From NCBI RefSeq assembly GCF_000252165.1, contig NZ_BAET01000033.1:174832-238831 (forward strand): 64,000 bases of DNA, given 5' to 3'. Below are positions 9,296-17,813 of this stretch, piece by piece. The notes below the pieces were generated by a model, which saw only the letters and a list, made by a program, of their open reading frames with translations, ran no database searches and was not told where the DNA came from. The stretch's first letter is position 1, and each line of letters opens with the position of its first letter. Source of the stretch: Glaciecola punicea ACAM 611. GTDB lineage: Bacteria; Pseudomonadota; Gammaproteobacteria; Enterobacterales; Alteromonadaceae. The position numbers were made by a program, and so were the translations under genes.

Positions 9296-10390
9296 TTAAT
9301 CTATCGTGTGTCGCCCCATGAAGCCCTTATCTAAATAGTCCTTGTACATACCAAGTAATCGCCCACCGGCGCTGAACCGACCATAGTGCATAAGTGCGCC
9401 GCCATCAGCGGTAGCAAGCAAAGCCAGCGCGCGTGCTTGCGGCTTGTATTCGCGCAAGGTGTCGCTGTCTAATAATGCCGGTATAATTTGACTTAAAGCC
9501 GATCCTTGTCTGACCGCGTACACACCAGAATGTGCTGCGCCGGTTTGGTTGGCGCAATCACCACTGGCCAAGACCTCAGGATGACTTAGACTTTGTAAGC
9601 TATTGCTAACTTCCACGAAGCCTGAATTGTCGCATTTCAACCCAGAACTAGCCAGCCAAGGCTGCGCGGCAGCGCCCGTTGCTATTACAAGCGCTTCGGC
9701 CTGCAGTATTTGCCGTGTGCCGCTAATTAGCCAACCGTTGGCGATACTATCAATTCGCGTATTTTTATGTCGTTTAATACCGCGCTCGTCAAGAATTTTT
9801 ATGGCTTTGTGTCGCAGGCCCCTCGAATAGCCGCTTAGCAAATCACCGCTACAAATTAACGATAGCTGTGCTTGTGGCAAGCTCTTTTGTAAGGCTAAAG
9901 CAAGCTCAAACGCTGCCGCACCACCGCCCAATACGACCAGCTGCATAGATTCGTTACGCTTACGCCATACTTGCCAATGCTCGTTAAAACCAGCGAAGGG
10001 CTTTGCCGGGGCTAGGCTAATACTGCCATCGTTATGCAATGGCTGAGGCGGCACCGAACCTACGTTTAATGACAAATATTCATATTCTAGAACTTGCTCG
10101 TTTGTCAGCTTCATTCGGCGCTTAGCAGCGTTAAGATCAGCAATTTCGCCAATGACAAGCTCCACTTCGCAGGCTTTACACAAAGGAGCCAAATCAATTG
10201 CACATTCGTCACTCGTAAAACGTCCTGCAATAAGCCCTGGCATCATCCCCGAATACCACGCTTTAGGGCTGGGGCTGAGTAATATAGTACCCTGTGGCGG
10301 ATTATATCCATTTTCTATCCAGCGCCGCATTGCCACTAAATGAGCATGACCGGCGCCTGCGAGAATGAGCGAATACGGTGTTGGTTTCAT
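9296..10390 (-). CDS. FAD/NAD(P)-binding oxidoreductase, SelD N-terminal-like family
   Basis: Flavoprotein of about 364 residues resembling the pyridine nucleotide-disulfide oxidoreductase domain that is fused ahead of SelD in some bacteria. Motifs are LILAGAGHAHLVAMRRW at the FAD-binding start, VVLGGGAAAFELALAL for the second dinucleotide site and ASGDCANQTGAAHSGVYAVRQG closing the FAD site. No SelD kinase domain follows; the chain simply ends. ATG 10390 is preferred over ATG 10414 because GGAAACCT precedes it. It is convergent with the ynjF-like gene, 13 bases apart. A redox role linked to sulfur or selenium chemistry is possible but not shown. Confidence 0.82.
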   Translation of the reverse strand: MKPTPYSLILAGAGHAHLVAMRRWIENGYNPPQGTILLSPSPKAWYSGMMPGLIAGRFTSDECAIDLAPLCKACEVELVIGEIADLNAAKRRMKLTNEQVLEYEYLSLNVGSVPPQPLHNDGSISLAPAKPFAGFNEHWQVWRKRNESMQLVVLGGGAAAFELALALQKSLPQAQLSLICSGDLLSGYSRGLRHKAIKILDERGIKRHKNTRIDSIANGWLISGTRQILQAEALVIATGAAAQPWLASSGLKCDNSGFVEVSNSLQSLSHPEVLASGDCANQTGAAHSGVYAVRQGSALSQIIPALLDSDTLREYKPQARALALLATADGGALMHYGRFSAGGRLLGMYKDYLDKGFMGRHTID

Positions 10391-10577
10391 AGGTTTCCAT
10401 TGGTTGTATGACATGATATAAAACGCGTTTTCTCAGCGAAGCACTATAGTTTTGTCGCTATGGCAAATCTCCATTATCATTAAAGATACAATAAATCCTA
10501 AGCTAGGGACAGTCAAACTGACGGTTGACACTTAAAACAAAACCTGCTGTATTTGTTGATTACATAGATGCATTGCA
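10391..10577. other. Divergent intergenic region
   Basis: Divergent spacer between the flavoprotein gene and the polysaccharide locus. It is AT-rich and should hold the flavoprotein promoter. No terminator or known operator stands out. A CCATTATCATTAAAG run is faintly Fur-like but too imperfect to call. Confidence 0.4.
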
Positions 10578-10785
10578 CTGTTGCTCAAACTCTTGAATTC
10601 CGATTACAAGGTGATTAAGATTGTAATTTTCCACTTCGGAGAAGGCTTTCGCAGCTTTTAGGAAAATTTAGATTGAAAGTTGAAAGTTGAAAGAGGTAAA
10701 ATGCCTGGTTAAAGACTAAGGGAGGTTGGAGTCTATCGAAGGATTGCAGTCGATATCTCGCAGTAAATTCAATAGCAGAAACTAA
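10578..10785 (+). repeat. Diverged ~200-bp direct repeat, copy A
   Basis: This stretch aligns with 30804-30990. Shared blocks include CTCAAnCTCTTnAATTCC, CCACTTCGnAGAAGGCTTTC, ATTTAGATTnAAAGTT and, at the far end, a GCAGTAAATTCAATAGC-like block. The far end of the other copy lies in the last codons of the pyruvyltransferase gene, and copy A read on the - strand gives a similar SAIEFTARY peptide. Copy A is therefore probably a scar holding a gene tail plus its downstream spacer. It stands directly before the first + strand glycosyltransferase. Confidence 0.65.
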
Positions 10786-10792
10786 AAATTCA

Positions 10793-11689
10793 ATGATAAA
10801 AGACGCTAGCTTAACGGTTGAAAATGGCCACCATAAGTCAAACAAACCGCTTATATCTGTATATATGCCTACCCGAAATCGTGCTCGGTTAATAGACAAA
10901 GCTATTTATTCAGTTTTAAATCAAGCTTGGAAAAATCTCGAATTAATCATTGTTAACGACTGTTCTACCGACAATACACGTGAAACGTTAGAGAAATGGC
11001 AAAAGCAAGACCCGCGCATTAAGGTGCTTCATAACACCAAATTAATGGGGGCATGCGCTAGTCGTAATATCGCCATTAAAGCATCTCATGGCAAATTTAT
11101 TACTGGCATTGACGACGACGACGAGTTCGTAGGCGAACGCCTTTGTGCTCTATTTGCAGCATACGACGAACGTTATTCATTTATATGTGCGGGTTACCTT
11201 TGGTTTGATGACAAAAAAGACCGAAAAGTGCTCTGCAAAGATGAAATTGTTAGTTTAGAGCAGCAGCTTTCATACAATAAGGTCTCCAATCAAATTTTTA
11301 TTGAGCGGCATCGTATTCTTGCCATCGGTGGATTTGACGAGAATTTTGTTTCATTACAAGACTACGATTGTTTTACGCGACTGATTCACCGCTTTGGACC
11401 TGCTTATCGCCTTGGCATTCCGCTCATGCGTATTTATGCATTCAAAACTGAGGATAGAATTTCCAATAGCCAAAAATATTGGATGGGATTCCAACAGTTT
11501 ATGGATAAACATGGAAAGCTCATGAGTCCAATGCAGTGTCGCAATATTAGTGTGATGATGGCTATCCAAAAGAACGAGAAAATAACCTTATTAGACATTT
11601 TATCAACCTACAAAGCAGGCAGAGTTCCGCGTAAAGTAAAGCATTACTTAACATGTATTTTAGGTGAGATGCAGTGGCTGAAGTCTTAG
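10793..11689 (+). CDS. Family 2 glycosyltransferase
   Basis: GT-A fold glycosyltransferase of 298 residues. It opens with the classic GT2 start ISVYMPTRNRARLIDKAI, followed by VNDCSTDNT (nucleotide-binding Asp) and the metal-binding GIDDDDEF. The C-terminal third has no membrane segment, so the enzyme is cytosolic or peripheral and would add one sugar to the lipid-linked repeat unit. It is the first gene of a short + strand block (GT2, Wzz, Wzy, GT2) that runs opposite to the main cluster. Donor and acceptor cannot be deduced. Confidence 0.88.
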   Translation: MIKDASLTVENGHHKSNKPLISVYMPTRNRARLIDKAIYSVLNQAWKNLELIIVNDCSTDNTRETLEKWQKQDPRIKVLHNTKLMGACASRNIAIKASHGKFITGIDDDDEFVGERLCALFAAYDERYSFICAGYLWFDDKKDRKVLCKDEIVSLEQQLSYNKVSNQIFIERHRILAIGGFDENFVSLQDYDCFTRLIHRFGPAYRLGIPLMRIYAFKTEDRISNSQKYWMGFQQFMDKHGKLMSPMQCRNISVMMAIQKNEKITLLDILSTYKAGRVPRKVKHYLTCILGEMQWLKS

Positions 11690-11701
11690 ATAGGTATTCC
11701 T

Positions 11702-12658
11702 TTGAATAACATTAAAAAAAGCACTACAGCCAGCGAAAAAAAAGCCCCGTATTACGCGAGTCTAGATATTTTGGATGTCGTTAAAATACTGTGGACACAA
11801 AAATACATCTTCTTAATTACTATTTGTCTGTCTATAGTTGTATCTGTCTGGCTTGCTTTAACGCAAGTCGAACTCTACACGGTAGAACTCAAGGCGATTC
11901 CTTCAGAGTCTAGTCTTGCTGCTACTGATAATTCGATAGAAGCAAATATTGCTTTGCGTTTGGCCGGATTTGGCAAAGCAACGAGCGAGTACGAGCAACA
12001 TCTAGTGGCAGTGCAGGTTTTGCGTTCACCAGGCTTTATAGCTAACTTTATTGATAAACATAATTTAGTGCCGCTACTCTATGGCGTAGATAGCTGGAAT
12101 AGCAGCGATGGTTCTCTGGTTTGGAATGATGAAATATATGATCCGGTAACTGAGTCTTGGATAATAGAAGAACCCCCAACGCTTCAAGTGGCTTCGAAAA
12201 TGCTAATGCTTAATCATTTATTCATAGAAGACAACAGGGCTGCAAGAGTTCTAACCCTTAAATTTATCCACCAGTCTCCGATAGTGGCAGCGCAAATTGT
12301 CAATTCCCTAGTCATCGATTTAAACCAAAAAATGAAAGATAGAGAACTCAATGCCTTAGAAAGAAAGTTACACTTTTATGAGACTGAGTTAGCGACTGTT
12401 CAGATTGAAAGTTTTCGCGTGGTGTTATCCGATCTTATAGAACAAACAATTTACGAAACACTTTTAATAAATGCCGACGGTAACTTTCTTTTTGAGGTTA
12501 TTGACCCGCCCATGATACCCGAAAAACGCTCTTATCCCAGACGTGGCCTTCTGGTTATCATTGGCACTATTTTAGGCGGCTTGCTTGCTTTAATCATTGC
12601 TTTTGGAAAGTCGCTACTCTATCCACCGAAGATCTCCCAACAGTCACTTAGGCGCTAA
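11702..12658 (+). CDS. Wzz-like chain-length determinant (first copy)
   Basis: Polysaccharide co-polymerase of 318 residues with the Wzz layout: an N-terminal cytoplasmic tail, a membrane helix near residues 35-55 (IFLITICLSIVVSVWLAL), a long periplasmic helical part and a C-terminal helix (GLLVIIGTILGGLLALIIAFG). A proline-rich YPRRG stretch sits just before the second helix as in the family. TTG start, with AGGT about 7 bases upstream. There is no kinase domain. It sits directly before the Wzy-like polymerase, its expected partner. A second, clearly paralogous Wzz lies at 33225-34151 on the other strand. Confidence 0.85.
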   Translation: MNNIKKSTTASEKKAPYYASLDILDVVKILWTQKYIFLITICLSIVVSVWLALTQVELYTVELKAIPSESSLAATDNSIEANIALRLAGFGKATSEYEQHLVAVQVLRSPGFIANFIDKHNLVPLLYGVDSWNSSDGSLVWNDEIYDPVTESWIIEEPPTLQVASKMLMLNHLFIEDNRAARVLTLKFIHQSPIVAAQIVNSLVIDLNQKMKDRELNALERKLHFYETELATVQIESFRVVLSDLIEQTIYETLLINADGNFLFEVIDPPMIPEKRSYPRRGLLVIIGTILGGLLALIIAFGKSLLYPPKISQQSLRR

Positions 12659-12659
12659 T

Positions 12660-13910
12660 GTGGCGGATATTATAACCCCAAATGAAGTCTTAGCCGACAA
12701 CATCAGCAAACAGCCTTCATCAAATCAACAGCAATGGCAAAAAGCACTGCTCGATTGGACAATATTGATGCTGTGTCCTTTCTCGATAGCCGTTGACCTA
12801 GTCAATGGCTTCTTACTGTTAACTGGTGCCGCTGCGCCGCTATCTCTTGTCTTTAAAGCAGGTATCCTAACCCTTGTCATTATTCGCATAGCGATTACCG
12901 ATTTGAGGATTGCAACGGGTTTATTGGCACTTACATTTTTGCTCTCGCTTCCTTCTTTAAGGATATTTCTAATACGGGGCGAATTTTCGCTATTCTTTAT
13001 CGATATCAGTTTAGCTATTCGCGTTTTATTCTTTCTTAGCTTTATGCTTTACATTGTTTTAACGCAACCAACAGTCGATAAAATCAATTTTATTTTAAAA
13101 GTACTAACCGTATCTATCGCTGTAAATCTTGCATTTGGTGTTTTAGGCTTCGGGTTTGCAACCTACTCTGTCGACGAGGGCTTCGGGATAAAGGGCTTTA
13201 TATTCTCTGGAAACGAGCTAGCTATTACCATCATTGCATTATCATATTTTGTAATGTTTAGCTGGGTGAAGCATAAATCATGGCCAATTCAGATGACAGC
13301 CTTAATTCTAGTGCTGCTGTGTGGCGCATTAGTGGCAACCAAATCGGCAATGCTTGGTACAATAATAATTGTAGGACTCTTTCTATTTCTAAACTCACGG
13401 AAAACATTTTTTGCGACACTACTTATCTGTATTTTTTCAATTATCTTATTCGCAGATGCCTTAGGTGAACTCATTAAAGTGTCAGGCATTATCGAGCGGT
13501 TCTTATTTGTGTATCACAAACGAGGCATAATATCGTTGATATTCTCTGCACGAGAGGCCTTCTTCTTAACCAACTTACAATTTACGCTCGACAACTTTGG
13601 ACTGTTTGGATGGTTCTTTGGTTGGGGCCAAGGCGCCTATGTCGGCTTTGTCAAACCAAAGATTGAAATAGATATATTAGATATGTTCTTCTTATTTGGG
13701 CTAACAGGGCTTATATCATTTCTTCTCTACTTCTATCTGGTATATCGGCTAATTTGTATCAGAAATAACTTCATTCATCTTGCATCATTTACTATTTGGC
13801 TTCTTATATTAGTCATATCCTGTTTTGCTGGACACGTAGTTTATTCAGGGCTTGCGGCAATCCCTCTCACGCTAGCGATATATGCCACAAGTCATCGTCA
13901 GGGAAAATAG
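12660..13910 (+). CDS. O-antigen polymerase (Wzy)-like membrane protein
   Basis: Very hydrophobic protein of about 416 residues with ten or more membrane segments and a soluble loop between the later helices. That is the pattern of Wzy/O-antigen ligase family proteins. GTG 12660 is chosen because it follows the Wzz stop at once and has AGGCG upstream; an upstream reading would overlap wzz by over 60 bases. It would polymerise lipid-linked repeat units in the periplasm, with chain length set by the adjacent Wzz. Sequence motifs in Wzy are weak, so the call rests mainly on topology and position. Confidence 0.7.
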   Translation: MADIITPNEVLADNISKQPSSNQQQWQKALLDWTILMLCPFSIAVDLVNGFLLLTGAAAPLSLVFKAGILTLVIIRIAITDLRIATGLLALTFLLSLPSLRIFLIRGEFSLFFIDISLAIRVLFFLSFMLYIVLTQPTVDKINFILKVLTVSIAVNLAFGVLGFGFATYSVDEGFGIKGFIFSGNELAITIIALSYFVMFSWVKHKSWPIQMTALILVLLCGALVATKSAMLGTIIIVGLFLFLNSRKTFFATLLICIFSIILFADALGELIKVSGIIERFLFVYHKRGIISLIFSAREAFFLTNLQFTLDNFGLFGWFFGWGQGAYVGFVKPKIEIDILDMFFLFGLTGLISFLLYFYLVYRLICIRNNFIHLASFTIWLLILVISCFAGHVVYSGLAAIPLTLAIYATSHRQGK

Positions 13911-14050
13911 CTACATGCTTACTCCACTAAAGAAAACAAGCAAAGCTTTGAGATGCCTTAAATATAGTGAGGGTACAAGGGATATTTGGTATATTGCATC
14001 GCAATATAAGGGTGCTATGATTGTTTGATAAACTGGAAGAAAAATAATAA

Positions 14051-15055
14051 ATGCATAATATATTTGAACTAGATTCTACTTTTAGTACAGCCCGTCAAGT
14101 AATAAAGCCTTGCATAAAAGAATTTTCTGATACGGTACGTCGGTCTAATAACCCTGATGATAAATTCGAAACCGTTTTGTTTTTGAAAAAAGTAAGCGGA
14201 CGTATTGGTGAAGGTGGCTTACGCACAAAAGGTTATTTCAAAGTGGGTGGTGACACACGCTCTCAGTCAGATTCTTCGGCGCCTGTTAGCCCCCTCATAA
14301 CGGTCATTACAGTCGTTTTCAACGGTGAACGGTTTTTAGAAAAAGCTATACTCAGTGTAATTAATCAAACCTACGATAACGTTGAATATATAATTATTGA
14401 TGGCGGTTCAACAGACAATACTTTAAATATTATTCGTAAATATGATCATGCTATTGACTACTGGGTGTCTGAAAAGGACACTGGCATTTATGATGCAATG
14501 AATAAGGGTTTACAGTGCTCAACTGGTAGATATATCGGTTTTTTGAATTCTGATGACTATATGTATAACACCTCGCTTAAATCGTATGCGAATGAGCTAT
14601 CAACCTTGCCGGCCGATCTATATTTTAGTTCTGTAGACCTTGTTAACGAGCAGGAGGAATACTACGCGCGCTTCACTCCAATTAAACATTTCTTTTTTGC
14701 TAATGTCTTAGTAAGGATGCCTTTTGCACATCAGTCCCTTTACCTTAATAAAAGCGTATTAAAATCAGAGGGTGGATTTGATTTAAATTATAAGTTGAGT
14801 GCGGATTTTGAACTCGTATACAGGCTGCTAAAAAAGAACTATACGACGAAAAACGTCAATATTGTTTTTGGTGCTTTTCGAGACGGTGGATTAAGTGGCG
14901 ATATTTATGCTTCATTAAAAGATTCAAAATTGGTTATCAGAGACAAAACAAATCTTATTACATCGAATATTTGGTATGGATACAGGATTATAAGATCGAT
15001 TATAGGGACTTATGTCTTCAAAAAGGTACTAAAAAAATTCAGGACCAGGTCATGA
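14051..15055 (+). CDS. Family 2 glycosyltransferase with N-terminal extension
   Basis: Glycosyltransferase of 334 residues. The first 75 residues are an extension containing GGLRTKGYFK, seen in a subset of GT2 enzymes. The catalytic domain follows: PLITVITVVFNGERFLEKAI, IIDGGSTDNT, and the metal-binding FLNSDDY, with EKDTGIYDAMNKGL between. The conserved DTGIYDAMNKG block is typical of WcaA/WcaE-like transferases. It ends the + strand block and is convergent with the - strand cluster 75 bases away. The 140-base spacer before it holds no further gene. Confidence 0.87.
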   Translation: MHNIFELDSTFSTARQVIKPCIKEFSDTVRRSNNPDDKFETVLFLKKVSGRIGEGGLRTKGYFKVGGDTRSQSDSSAPVSPLITVITVVFNGERFLEKAILSVINQTYDNVEYIIIDGGSTDNTLNIIRKYDHAIDYWVSEKDTGIYDAMNKGLQCSTGRYIGFLNSDDYMYNTSLKSYANELSTLPADLYFSSVDLVNEQEEYYARFTPIKHFFFANVLVRMPFAHQSLYLNKSVLKSEGGFDLNYKLSADFELVYRLLKKNYTTKNVNIVFGAFRDGGLSGDIYASLKDSKLVIRDKTNLITSNIWYGYRIIRSIIGTYVFKKVLKKFRTRS

Positions 15056-15130
15056 ATTTCCACGAAAGTCTGCTACTAGCGCCTATAAACATATCTGCTG
15101 GTACAAGCCAACTAATCAACTGACATTGTT

Positions 15131-16288
15131 TTAGCTATTTAACACCGACTTAATTATTTCAATATAGTTACATGCATAATCTTTCGTTCTTGATTCAACA
15201 TCTTCAGGTATCTCAACAGAATCGTAATTTTCGAACGATTGTATTGTTGCAGCTAACGAATCAGGGTTTGTTTTTTCGAAAAAACTGGCGTCAACAGACT
15301 GCTCCTTGTGAACCTCAATATTAGACAAGATTAATGACTTACCAACTGATTTACATTCTTCAACACTTGAGCTCCAACCTTCAAATAATGAAGGGTTAAT
15401 AACCGCTTTAGCAAACTTAATTAATCGATATACATCGTGGTATGGAATAACACCCAGTAGCTTGATATTAGTGTCAAGTTTGTTTTTACCCACGTATTCC
15501 TTTATCAATTCAGTAAATTCTGGTGACCTATAGTCGTGTAAACTTCCCGAGCATACTAGACATATATCAATACCTTTGTCTTTGAGAAGCTTTACGCTCT
15601 TAAATGCAGTTAGGTGATTCTTGTGCTTCCAAAACTGATTCGGCAAAAAGAAATAACTGTTAGGCAGCTCATATTTGCTAAGGATTAAAACCTTATCGGG
15701 TTCACTCAAAACGAAATAATCTTCGAATGGCTGTGATACAAATTGTAGTACCCTACCTTTTGATGAAAAGCTTGGCACAAAATTATGATAGTCTTTTAAA
15801 GCATCATTTGAACTTACAATTACCGCATCTGCTTTTTTTGCAATATTTCTGAATGTCTTATTTCTGTTGCTTATTTCAGTGCTTGTGAACATATCGGGTA
15901 AGTGCAAATGTTGGAAATCAGGGATCCAACTAATAACTTTTAGGTGTCGCGTACCCACAAAATTTGAATGGGAAACCAAATCAATTTTATAAGCCTTAAG
16001 TAAATATTCTAAAACTAAATGAGATCCAAACAAAATATTTTCAACTTTTGATAGCAGTCTAAATAGATTATTTGTGTCTAAAAAATCAATAATATGTAAT
16101 TCATCAACGTACTGTGAATAATGATTAATTACCTCTACATCATGGACTTTCGGCAAAAAAATAATAACTTGCAATTCGTTCTTGGCGTGTTTTTTAAGTG
16201 CAAAAAATAAATTCTTGTAATAATTCACTCCGCCCATCCATGCAAGCGATGCAGACGGGAAAAAAGCAACTCTGGGTTTATTGCTCAT
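15131..16288 (-). CDS. Family 4 (GT-B) glycosyltransferase
   Basis: Retaining GT-B glycosyltransferase of 385 residues. The N-terminal half begins VAFFPSASLAWMGGVNYYKNL, an acceptor-side glycine-rich start. The C-terminal half has FLPNQFWKHKNHLTAFK and the EX7E donor motif in FEGWSSSVEECKSVGKSLI. It is the last gene of the long - strand cluster, and its start overlaps the stop of the epimerase gene by 11 bases. It would add one sugar during repeat-unit assembly at the cytoplasmic face. Confidence 0.85.
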   Translation of the reverse strand: MSNKPRVAFFPSASLAWMGGVNYYKNLFFALKKHAKNELQVIIFLPKVHDVEVINHYSQYVDELHIIDFLDTNNLFRLLSKVENILFGSHLVLEYLLKAYKIDLVSHSNFVGTRHLKVISWIPDFQHLHLPDMFTSTEISNRNKTFRNIAKKADAVIVSSNDALKDYHNFVPSFSSKGRVLQFVSQPFEDYFVLSEPDKVLILSKYELPNSYFFLPNQFWKHKNHLTAFKSVKLLKDKGIDICLVCSGSLHDYRSPEFTELIKEYVGKNKLDTNIKLLGVIPYHDVYRLIKFAKAVINPSLFEGWSSSVEECKSVGKSLILSNIEVHKEQSVDASFFEKTNPDSLAATIQSFENYDSVEIPEDVESRTKDYACNYIEIIKSVLNS

Positions 16289-17204
16289 TACTTGCCCACG
16301 TCACATATTCAAGTAAACCTGGCTCTAATGGTTTAAAATTACAATCTATCAAGCTAGATATATGACCCATAGACGCACAGTAATACATTGGGTTTGAAGG
16401 GACAATCTCGTTATTGAAGACAATATTAACTTCTTTTTTCAAGTACTCTCTAATTTTTTCTACAGTTTGACGAATACTTGTCTTAATCCCGGTGCCTCCA
16501 TTTACCAATACAAAGTCCAAATTTTGCTTGGCTAATTGTTCAAAAATATACATTACATCATCTATGTGAATGAAATCTCTAGTTTCCTGACCAGTGCCCC
16601 AAAAGTCAGCTTCAGAATTCTCTTTAGACAACTTACCTACCGCATCCCAAAGCAATTGCTTTCTCAAGCCAACGCCATAAACGGAAAATAACCGAACAAT
16701 ACTCACTTTCAATCCGTATTTTTCAGAGTAACTTCGACAAAGCTCTTCTGCAATTTTTTTATGGTATCCATAAGGCGAACAAGGTTTACCTACATAACTT
16801 TCTAGTATAGGTGAGTCACAGTGCTCTCCCTGAACCGCTGGACTTGATGGATAAATTAGCTTAGATTCAGGAGAGTATAGTCTTATAAATTCAAGAACTT
16901 CAAGCGTACCATCAACTGTTTTTTTGAAATCTCCATATGGATTTTCTACCGAAAAACCAACAGATCCACTACCACCACAGTGTATTATTATGTCGAAGCT
17001 AATGCCATAATCGCGCATTGCCTCTATTGTAACGTTGGCGTTTTTCCAATGATCTAAACCGAACTTAACTAACTCGACGTTGGCCAAATCACCATGCCCA
17101 ATTCCAAATATCTCAAATCCAAGATTTCTGAAATGTTTAGCTGCATTTGATCCAATAAACCCTTTTGAACCGGTCACCAAAACGCTTTTTTTATTTTTAT
17201 TCAT
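16278..17204 (-). CDS. NAD-dependent epimerase/dehydratase (extended SDR)
   Basis: Extended short-chain dehydrogenase of 308 residues. The nucleotide motif is TGSKGFIGSNAAK, the catalytic Tyr/Lys pair lies in YGYHKKIAEEL, and DFIHIDDVMYIFEQL is the conserved sugar-nucleotide domain block. Its position beside transferases and near the dTDP-sugar genes makes it a candidate for the missing 4-keto reductase of the deoxysugar route, or for a separate NDP-sugar epimerase. Overlaps on both sides (4 bases with the acetyltransferase, 11 with the glycosyltransferase) show tight coupling. Confidence 0.82.
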   Translation of the reverse strand: MNKNKKSVLVTGSKGFIGSNAAKHFRNLGFEIFGIGHGDLANVELVKFGLDHWKNANVTIEAMRDYGISFDIIIHCGGSGSVGFSVENPYGDFKKTVDGTLEVLEFIRLYSPESKLIYPSSPAVQGEHCDSPILESYVGKPCSPYGYHKKIAEELCRSYSEKYGLKVSIVRLFSVYGVGLRKQLLWDAVGKLSKENSEADFWGTGQETRDFIHIDDVMYIFEQLAKQNLDFVLVNGGTGIKTSIRQTVEKIREYLKKEVNIVFNNEIVPSNPMYYCASMGHISSLIDCNFKPLEPGLLEYVTWASNEQ

Positions 17205-17812
17205 TTTAATCTCTTTACAATAACCGCAGGATTACCAGCGACTACCGTCCATGGCTCTACATCTTCTCTCACAACGCTTCTAGCGCCTACAATGGCTCCT
17301 TCGCCAATTGTAACGCCACTTAGAATAACGCTGTCAAAACCGATCCAAGCGTTGTTATGTATAACAATTGGCCTAGACTTTACAAGATCCCAGTTTTTAG
17401 ATGAAATAATACTTCTATTTTCTCTGTAGTCCTTTATTTGATCCCTTATATCTTTTTGCCTTTCAAGAAAGTTTAAAGCATGTGAGTTATGATCATAAAT
17501 TATGCAACCCCATGCAATGGTCACATAATCACCAATCACAATTGATGAACGTGAGATTAGTTTGGTGCCACCATTTATAAAAGTATTGTTGCCTATAGAT
17601 ATCTGACCTCTGCTCGACTCAAACACAAATGAAGCGCCAATCATTGAGTTAGCACCAATAGAAATCTGATTATCCTTCGCCGCACTTTCAAATGAAAAAC
17701 GACATTCTTTTAACAAAACGGTATCACTAGCAAGCGTTACGTTGGGTAAGCTTTTTGCCACCTTTGCTGGATTATAAAATAGATATTCAGTGAGTTTCTT
17801 GATGAAGTTCAT
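17201..17812 (-). CDS. Left-handed beta-helix acyltransferase
   Basis: Hexapeptide-repeat transferase of about 203 residues (maltose/galactoside O-acetyltransferase type). Repeats include IGANSMIGASFVF, ISIGNNTFINGGTKL and, at the end, AWIGFDSVILSGVTIGEGAIVGARSVV, with the active-site-type His in YDHNSHAL. It probably O-acetylates a sugar of the repeat unit. ATG 17812 is preferred because it lies 2 bases after the flippase stop; longer upstream readings would run into that gene. Confidence 0.82.
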   Translation of the reverse strand: MNFIKKLTEYLFYNPAKVAKSLPNVTLASDTVLLKECRFSFESAAKDNQISIGANSMIGASFVFESSRGQISIGNNTFINGGTKLISRSSIVIGDYVTIAWGCIIYDHNSHALNFLERQKDIRDQIKDYRENRSIISSKNWDLVKSRPIVIHNNAWIGFDSVILSGVTIGEGAIVGARSVVREDVEPWTVVAGNPAVIVKRLK

Positions 17813-17813
17813 T

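Noticed and set aside
10455-10490. CCATTATCATTAAAG as a Fur box upstream of the flavoprotein gene
   Set aside because: Only one half is similar to the consensus, and AT-rich spacers often give such runs.
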